Shown: positions 57,737 to 64,000 of the stretch, in pieces | Layout of the letters: every line of letters begins with the position of its first letter | Numbering within the stretch: position 1 is the first letter of the stretch | Assembly: GCA_015698045.1 (NCBI GenBank) | Contig: BLAL01000239.1 | Coordinates: forward strand, 1,364,001-1,428,000 | DNA from: Rhizophagus clarus | Lineage: Eukaryota; Glomeromycota; Glomeromycetes; Glomerales; Glomeraceae | Direction of reading: 5' to 3' | DNA: 64,000 nucleotides | Made by a program: the position numbers and the translations under genes | The notes under the pieces: generated by a model | The model's database searches: none | What the model was told of the DNA's origin: nothing | What the model saw: only the letters and a program-made list of their open reading frames with translations

Positions 57737-59075
57737 AGTGACAGTTTAGGCGAAAGTGCAGGTTCTTCAACAAGGACTTATAGCTCTGTATGGTCACATT
57801 TCACGTTAGTGGAAAATGAAGAAAAAGCTCAGTGTAATTACTGTGGGTGAGTGTATTATTATTATAAAATAGTTTATTAATTTAGCAGTATACTGAGTGT
57901 AAAATTTACTTTAATTAGGATGTTGTATAAGAGAACAGGTGGTAACACCACTAATCTTCACAAATATTTGCAGAAAAAACATCCCAGTAAAGTCAAAACA
58001 GAAGTAGAAAGTAGCGAAATAGACAAATTTATAAAAAAAGAATTACCTGTAAATATTTCTTTTTCTTTTTTTTTATATTATATATTGCATTTTGTATTTT
58101 TTACTTAATATTAATAAAGAAATTTAGCGTTATACTTAAGGAATATTTTGAGATTTTACTGTTAGATGGATTATTTGCGATGACCAACCATTTACGGCCG
58201 TAAAAAGTGAATACCTTAGACTTTTATTTTGTATACTTAAGTCTATTGCCAAAACTCCTTCAGCAGATACTTTACATAATGATATTATTAATAAATTTAA
58301 TGAAGAAAGAAATAAAATACGAGAAATTTTACAGGTATGTTTTATTAAATTTACTTTAATTCTATAAATTAATATTAAATACTAATAATATTGAATTATT
58401 AGAATATACCAGGTCAACTTTCATTCACACTGGACGCTTGAACATCACTGAGTTACATTCCATTTCTTGGAATAACCGTATACTGGATAAGTTATGAATA
58501 GGAATTAAAAGAAATTTTGATCGACTTTTGTAAGTTATCTGGGCCCCATTCTGGGGAAAATTTACACGAAGTATTTGTAAAGTGTTGTGATAATATGAGA
58601 ATTCTCACAAAGGTATTATCTACGTTTTAACACCATTTCAGATATTTTTTTAAAATTCATTATAATTAACATTTTCTTTAATTCTTTATAATATTTGATA
58701 TTAAATTTATAGATTGTGGCATGCACTACTGATAATGCTTCTAATAACGATACTCTCATGAAAGCATTAGAAAAAACTTGTAAAGATCGAAATATTGAAT
58801 TCACCGCATACAATAATCACATTCAATATTTGACGTATATCATTAATCTTGCAGCATAGGACGTGCTTTCAACTTTAAAAGTTAGATACATAGAAAATAA
58901 AAATGAATTATTGAATAATGATGAAGTATCTGAAGTCATACCTAAAGTCAGTATTCAATATGTAGTTAATAATTATCTTTACGAAAATTAATCTGAAAAA
59001 TGTATTTTATTTTAGCTTAGAAAGCTTGTTATTAAGATACATGCGCCTTCACAAAGACGAGAAAAGTTTTCACGT
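57737..59075 (+). pseudogene. hAT transposase with BED zinc finger, decayed
   Basis: BED finger: VWSHFTLVENEEKAQCNYCG is joined across a GTGAGT-AG intron (about 57847-57918) to MLYKRTGGNTTNLHKYLQKK, with HPSKV completing the C2H2 pattern. Downstream are hAT core pieces: ICDDQPFTAV, PGQLSFTLDA followed by a TGA where Trp is expected, VYWISYE with a stop before ELKEILIDFCKLSGPHSGEN, TTDNASNNDTLMKALEKTC (catalytic D and DNASNN motif) and IQYLTYIINLAA followed by TAG. Several stops and frame changes; no 8-base target duplication or terminal repeats located. Confidence 0.75.
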
Positions 59076-59189
59076 CAATGTGAGGCTGCTCATTTGCCTG
59101 ATAAAGAGCTTCATCAGGAAATTTTATAGGGCGAAAAATTGCGTAAGTTTACGATTTTGTAAGTTTACGAAAGTTTATAGCATAATATT

Positions 59190-59530
59190 TCGAAAAATTT
59201 CGAAATATTACATAAGTTTACAATTTCGTAAGATTTATGTGATATTACGGTCAAAATATTACGCAAGTTTTCAATATCGTAAGATTTACGCAATATTACA
59301 GTCAAAATATTACGCAAATTTTCAATATCGTAAGATTTACGCAATATTACGGTCAAAATATTTCGAAAATTTACGAGACTGTAAACCTGCGTAATATTAC
59401 GGTTAAAATATTTCAAAAATTTACAAGACTGTAAACCTGCGTAATATTACGGTTAAAATATTTTGAAAATTTACGAGACTGTAAACCTGCGTAATATTAC
59501 GGTTAAAATATTTCAAAAATTTAATATTAC
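59190..59530. repeat. minisatellite with 50-51-base units
   Basis: Two related arrays. About 59250-59350: units of 51 bases (aaaatattacgcaagttttc ... gcaatattacagtc). From about 59354: units of 50 bases (aaaatatttcgaaaatttac ... gcgtaatattacggtt), three full copies and a part. Both share the core taatattacggt. Long ORFs on both strands through the array are artefacts. Confidence 0.85.
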
Positions 59531-60450
59531 TATTCGATCGTTAAAGCTGCGTATGCAGTAGAACGTATACAAGGGGCATGTGATACTATTGAATAATCAA
59601 AAATAATATAAACACCTTTTCTTTTATATAAACACCTTTTTTTTAAGTTTGGGAAAACAAATTTATTTTTATTTACGAATTTTTTATCATTTACAATTTT
59701 TATGTTAAAATTAAAGTAAATTCTAATTTTTATTATAACTTAATAAAAAAATACACATTTGATACTTGTTCGCTACTATTTTATAAAATAGTACCCAGGC
59801 TGTACAGCGTGGACGTCAGTATCAGTCACAGCCCAAAAAAAACGTGAGTCTCCAGCCGATATTTGGTACGGACTGGGCCTAGCTACTCACTTAATAAATA
59901 AAAAAATAAAAATAATTAACTTCTACGATACGTAGGTAAGTTTCTCCTTCTCCTACGATCATCACGCGTGACTAAAATTGATCAAATTTATCAAATTTAA
60001 AACATGAACGTAAATATTAATTATAAATTTTATTATAGTATAATTACCCGGCCTCTCCCAAAATCTCGTTCTAAATTCGCGATAATATCTTTGGCCGGTA
60101 CGCGTCCACAGCCGCCGCCCAGGATTACCATTACGATAAAGGACATAGTTCTAAATATCAAAATCAGTTTGAATATTCGATAAATACATTTAATTTATAT
60201 GAATGTAATTTTATTTATTTACTTACATGGTAATCCCTGACGAGGTTCCTCCACTTTTGGCTGCACTGTTGCCCAGAAACTCTCGTCCGAAATATTCTAT
60301 TTATTCTGATTCAATTAAATGAATTGGTTAATTTGAATTTAAATTCTGAACGATCTGCGCTCCTTTTTCCGCTGATCACTCTGTCCATTTTTTTTAGCTA
60401 ACACTTTTTTCAATAAAACTTATAGTTTTCCCTACTAAAAGTCCTCGAAT
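59531..60450. promoter_or_regulatory. spacer and probable 5' untranslated region of the LINE
   Basis: From about 59780 the sequence becomes GC-richer, like the following ORFs (ccaggctgtacagcgtggac, ccggcctctcccaaaatctc), suggesting the element's 5' region with its internal promoter starts there. The exact 5' end is not visible. No gene. Confidence 0.35.
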
Positions 60451-62577
60451 ATGCCTAATAACGTTGCTAGACGAGGCCGCGGCTCCTTTAATCCTAATAG
60501 TAGGAAGGCCAGCCGCCAAGAACGAAGAAATAACAATAATAACTCTGATAACTCTGGTTCTGACACTGAGAACACTGTTCAACAAAAACGCTCTCGAACC
60601 ATCTCTGATCACGCTATGGATGAAGATAACGTTGCCGACGCAGCGGCTGACGTTGAAGTGGAAGGTCCTTCTTCTCCTTCTAACGAAAATAATACTGCTT
60701 CGACTTCTCTCTCCTCCCACCCGAATATGGCTGCGGCTCTTTCTGCGCCTAACGATAACGCGTCTGATGGACTCAACGCGTCCATGCATGCTAGAACAAC
60801 GACTCCTGCATCCCCCCTTAACGCGTCGCCTGATATGGCTACTGAAATTGATCCTTCGGCTGATCAATTCCTTGTTCAATCTCCAACCTTTTCCATCGAC
60901 AGAAATGATTTTCAAGCTGCGGCTGCCCCCAACTCAGCCCCTGAAACCTTAAAGAACTTCACTACCAATAAGGCATTGATTGATGCCGTCAACAATACCT
61001 TTTTAGAAATGTACGAATCGTACACCGGTAAAGCTAGAATGACTGGTTCTGGTGATGCCAAACGCCTCGTTATTCATTTCCAATCCAAGGAGGCCCGTGA
61101 TGCCTGCGTTGGTGCTGCTCACCAACAGTTCCCGGATCTTGTATTTCATGCCCACGATCCTAAGCAGCTCCGGAGTGATGAGGACCTCCGAGCCATCCAA
61201 GTTACTGATATTCCTTTCTTCTTAACTAAAGACAATATTATGTCTTATTTCAAGAAATTCGGTAACATTCAATCCTGTCGAGTTTACTCCAGGAAAAATG
61301 CCAAAGTACAACAAGCCAGAATTGTCTATGATTCTGCCCTTTCTATCACTCGCTTTGACACCCAATGGGCCGTTTACTGCTTCTCCACCTGCCTCCGGGT
61401 GACTCCGTGTCATTACACAGTCGACCAGAAATCCTCCCGCCGAGCATTTGTTGCTACGCTCACGCAATTACCTCCTAACACCAAGGATATTGACCTGGCT
61501 CCCCTCACAAGAGATCTTGGTGCTAAGGCTGTCAACGTTCCCCTTTTCCTGAATTCCTATAAACCCAAACGTTGGGCTTATGTCACGTTCAATTCTCAAG
61601 AAACCATGGATGCCGCTATGGAACAAATCATTGGTTTACGAGGCCATACATTACAATGGAACCTCCCTGACAATACCAACAAACTTTGTCACAGATGTGG
61701 TAAATTAGGCTGTGCCCCCTCTCAGTGCCCAAGCCGCCAAGATCGAGGTCGTTCTAGGGGAAGGAACCCGGTGGCTGCACTTAGAGAACGTTTCAATATC
61801 AACCAACCTGCCAGAACTAAAGAGCGTTCACGCTCAGGTTCTCGTTCGCGCTCGCGATCAAAAGGTCCTGGTAATTCTCAATCCTCCCAGCCTCAAAAAC
61901 CTTTGGCCAACGCCCGACTTAATAACAATCCTCGCCGGAATCGCTCTACATCTAATGATAAACGTGACCGTTCTGTATCTTTTTCTACGGTCGTCCGTTC
62001 TCCCCCTCCTCTCTCAACACCCAATCAAGCTACTACTATGTCTCCTCACGAGGCTGCTAATATTTTATCCTTGTTGAAATCTCTCCAACAAGACATGGCT
62101 GAAGTTCGGGATCGTATCACGGCCTTAGAACTCAATGATAGACGTATGAGTCGTATCGAGCAACATCTTGGCTTGCTACCCCCGCCTGACATCCCAAACA
62201 CTAGTCAGACCTCTGAGATGCTCATAGACGCACCGGATACACCCGCTCCTACTGTTAAACAGGTCTCTCCTCGACCCGCTGTTTCGCCTGTACAAACGAC
62301 TCTCAACCCCTTATCTCCTGGTTTCATTCCTTCGCGACCAGTTAGAGCTCCCATCTCCGCTCCTGTTGATATCCCTGATATTTCCTCATTGTCTTCTACT
62401 TCTCATATGGCTCCCCCCTCCACCCAAACTCACGACGAAATTCAAGCCATTAATGCGAAGCACTCAGCTATTGAAAACAAATTGGATATGCTTGCCAACT
62501 CTATTAGCGGTTTTATTGGATCCATTACTTCTTCTTCATCTTCCTCGGACTCAGCTAGTAAAGCTGGTTCTAATTAA
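60451..62577 (+). CDS. LINE ORF1 protein with RRM-like domains and CCCC knuckle
   Basis: 708 residues, no internal stop. Residues 1-150 are disordered and polar (RRGRGSFNPNSRKASRQERR, Asn/Asp/Ser). About 245-400 holds two RRM-like modules: IQVTDIPFFLTKDNIMSYFK then FGNIQSCRVYS, and ATLTQLPPNTKDI then RWAYVTFNSQETMDAAMEQI. A knuckle CHRCGKLGCAPSQC (413-426, Cys-x2-Cys-x4-Cys-x4-Cys) follows, with Cys where His is usual in CCHC. Then RSRSGSRSRSRS, and near 535-580 a coiled coil (LKSLQQDMAEVRDRITALEL). LINE ORF1 proteins coat the element RNA and assist target-primed reverse transcription. Codons are richer in C than in the host genes nearby. ORF2 starts 49 bases after the stop codon. Confidence 0.85.
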   Translation: MPNNVARRGRGSFNPNSRKASRQERRNNNNNSDNSGSDTENTVQQKRSRTISDHAMDEDNVADAAADVEVEGPSSPSNENNTASTSLSSHPNMAAALSAPNDNASDGLNASMHARTTTPASPLNASPDMATEIDPSADQFLVQSPTFSIDRNDFQAAAAPNSAPETLKNFTTNKALIDAVNNTFLEMYESYTGKARMTGSGDAKRLVIHFQSKEARDACVGAAHQQFPDLVFHAHDPKQLRSDEDLRAIQVTDIPFFLTKDNIMSYFKKFGNIQSCRVYSRKNAKVQQARIVYDSALSITRFDTQWAVYCFSTCLRVTPCHYTVDQKSSRRAFVATLTQLPPNTKDIDLAPLTRDLGAKAVNVPLFLNSYKPKRWAYVTFNSQETMDAAMEQIIGLRGHTLQWNLPDNTNKLCHRCGKLGCAPSQCPSRQDRGRSRGRNPVAALRERFNINQPARTKERSRSGSRSRSRSKGPGNSQSSQPQKPLANARLNNNPRRNRSTSNDKRDRSVSFSTVVRSPPPLSTPNQATTMSPHEAANILSLLKSLQQDMAEVRDRITALELNDRRMSRIEQHLGLLPPPDIPNTSQTSEMLIDAPDTPAPTVKQVSPRPAVSPVQTTLNPLSPGFIPSRPVRAPISAPVDIPDISSLSSTSHMAPPSTQTHDEIQAINAKHSAIENKLDMLANSISGFIGSITSSSSSSDSASKAGSN

Positions 62578-62626
62578 TTGTTCTCCTATTCATACTTTCC
62601 CCGTCTGATTTTATCATAGTGCTATA

Positions 62627-64000
62627 ATGACGGACAATAATTTTAATTACGATTCTTTTGTACGTTATCCCCCCAACCCCATAGACATTGATGACCTTAC
62701 CCTGCAAGATTCTTTATTTTCTTCTGTTTCTCCTTCGCTCTCCCCTTGTAATTCCTTTAATATTTCTTCTCTCAACATTAACGGTCTTAAGATGTTTTCA
62801 CAAAATAAGATCGAGTTATTAAATGATTTCTTTTCTCTCAAACACATCTCTTTTGGTGGTGTCGTTGACACTCACATACATCCTAAACAAATGCATTTTT
62901 TGTCTAAAAGACTTTCTAATTATACTGTTTTTTCCTCTGTTTTGGATTCCTCCCAACATGTACGCTCTTCCGGGGGTGTTTCCCTTTTTATTGATAATTC
63001 TTTGGCTTCTCATGTTCACACTTATACTTCACTTTCATCACGCTTGCTTTCTGTGGACCTATACTTTAAAGGAAACATTAAGCTTCGAATTTTTGTTGTT
63101 TATATCCCTCCTCCTTCTGATCAATCCTTGCGAGATGAAACTATCGACCTCCTTATTTCCGCCTTGTCGGATGCTAAACGATTAGGCTTTCACCACGCAG
63201 TTTGTGGCGATTTTAATATGCACCTTGATCAATTCTACCCTATATTTTTCAATCAACCTCAAATCGCCTCCAAACGTATCCATCGTCTTTTCGATTTTCT
63301 TTTATCAAATGGATATGTTGACTTTACCCCGGTTAATTTCTCTTCTACATCTCTGGGCACCTTTCATCGTGCGGATATTATTTCCCGCATTGATTATGTC
63401 TGGTCTTGTCCCCTTCTTAAACAGTTTTTACTCACCTCTGTCATTTTTGACGTGCGTGATCTTAGCCTTTCTGATCATAATCCTGTTATTACTTATTACG
63501 ATTCTTCCTTTTTATCTTCTTCTCTTAAGCCAGCACGTGCTCGGCAGCTTCAACGACGTTCTCGTCGTATATTTTCCTTTGACTCGGTTACCCCTTCACA
63601 ATGGAAAGACTTTTCTGCTCATGTTGACAATTTGTGCAACATTTCTTCTCCCAATGTATTTGCTTCTTGGCACGTTAATCGTATGTGTGAATTTTTACAC
63701 ACCAACATTATTGCCGGTGCCAATGCTATCCTACCTGCTCGAACTGTTGGTAATGATCATACCCCAAAGCTCCCTAAAGATTTAGAATCCCTAATACAGC
63801 ATTATCGCTTTCTCAATCGTGTTCTCCACTCCATTAGATTATTGCGTAAATACCCGCATACCTTTTCTTCTTCCCATGACCGTAAATGGTCTGGCCATTT
63901 GATCAGATTAAATAATATATTTAATTTGTATAAATCCATTTTTCCTTCCGTCCCTGTTTTACCTTCAACTTTACTTTCTTGTCGGACGGATAATTTCAAT
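62627..64000 (+). CDS. LINE ORF2 (endonuclease part), runs off the window
   Basis: Open from ATG 62627 to the last base (458 codons). APE-type endonuclease motifs in order: SLNINGLK at 48-55, a VVDTHIH segment at 79-85, SGGVSLFIDNSL, a FVVYIPPPSD strand, the catalytic GDFNMH at 194-199, RIDYVWSCPLL, and SDHNPVITYY at 282-291. This domain nicks target DNA; a reverse transcriptase is expected beyond the window. At the place where most APE-type LINE enzymes have Glu (QETH) this protein has Asp (VDTH), a conservative change that could lower activity. The segment after 300 (PARARQLQRRSRRIFSFDSV) is the usual linker. Intact ORF1 and ORF2 suggest a recent insertion. Confidence 0.85.
   Translation, partial: MTDNNFNYDSFVRYPPNPIDIDDLTLQDSLFSSVSPSLSPCNSFNISSLNINGLKMFSQNKIELLNDFFSLKHISFGGVVDTHIHPKQMHFLSKRLSNYTVFSSVLDSSQHVRSSGGVSLFIDNSLASHVHTYTSLSSRLLSVDLYFKGNIKLRIFVVYIPPPSDQSLRDETIDLLISALSDAKRLGFHHAVCGDFNMHLDQFYPIFFNQPQIASKRIHRLFDFLLSNGYVDFTPVNFSSTSLGTFHRADIISRIDYVWSCPLLKQFLLTSVIFDVRDLSLSDHNPVITYYDSSFLSSSLKPARARQLQRRSRRIFSFDSVTPSQWKDFSAHVDNLCNISSPNVFASWHVNRMCEFLHTNIIAGANAILPARTVGNDHTPKLPKDLESLIQHYRFLNRVLHSIRLLRKYPHTFSSSHDRKWSGHLIRLNNIFNLYKSIFPSVPVLPSTLLSCRTDNFN

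Noticed and set aside
59026..59416. ORFs on both strands over the 50/51-base repeats
   Set aside because: Purely repeat-derived; both strands open for the same reason.
60394..60915. 173-codon minus-strand Arg-rich ORF
   Set aside because: Antisense shadow of the Ser/Asn/Asp-rich start of LINE ORF1.
62823..63785. Hydrophobic ORFs on the plus strand over LINE ORF2
   Set aside because: Out of frame with the open endonuclease frame, which carries the SLNINGL, GDFNMH and SDHNP motifs.

Overview
The window reads as nuclear DNA of an AT-rich fungus, most likely an arbuscular mycorrhizal fungus of the Rhizophagus type (inference). The evidence is short GT-AG introns of about 50-100 bases, long A and T runs, many decayed transposons, F-box, SAM-domain and BED/hAT families, and fungal housekeeping genes with many small exons. 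No tRNA, rRNA or CRISPR array was recognised. Exon maps were built by hand from splice signals and reading-frame continuity.

Left third (1-12.3 kb): a frameshifted F-box gene at the edge (minus); a five-exon gene (2361-6870) whose middle is an SMG9-like G domain between a multi-pass membrane N-terminus and a large helical C-terminus; a decayed multicopy gene (7.5-8.2 kb); a broken MULE-type transposase (8.6-10.0 kb, minus); and a nine-exon WBP11 splicing-factor gene (10298-12324).

Centre-left (12.8-28.0 kb): a tandem array of five four-exon genes, each joining a Ty3/Gypsy Gag capsid-like domain to a MIR-like domain, with older relics between them. One copy carries a nonsense codon. The array is split by a block of about 5.6 kb (14.93-20.5 kb) holding a SAM-domain pseudogene, a possible ubiquitin-like ORF, a small coiled-coil gene, a pogo-like MITE and two other inverted-repeat elements. 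A Harbinger-like MITE sits in one duplicated spacer and is missing from its twin.

Centre-right (30.4-48.8 kb): five members of a small four-helix membrane protein family, four of which share a 29-base micro-exon. Mixed with them are two NmrA/NMRAL1-like genes from a segmental duplication that also copied one membrane gene (second copy now dead), and a GNA1-type glucosamine-6-phosphate N-acetyltransferase gene.

Right part (48.9-64 kb): several kilobases without recognisable genes, then a graveyard of mobile or multicopy sequences (RRM-like ORF1 relic, decayed ORF split by a MITE, hAT/BED relic, minisatellites), ending in a GC-richer, apparently intact LINE with ORF1 and the first 458 codons of ORF2. 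The best candidates for an undescribed system are the Gag-MIR array and the micro-exon membrane family.
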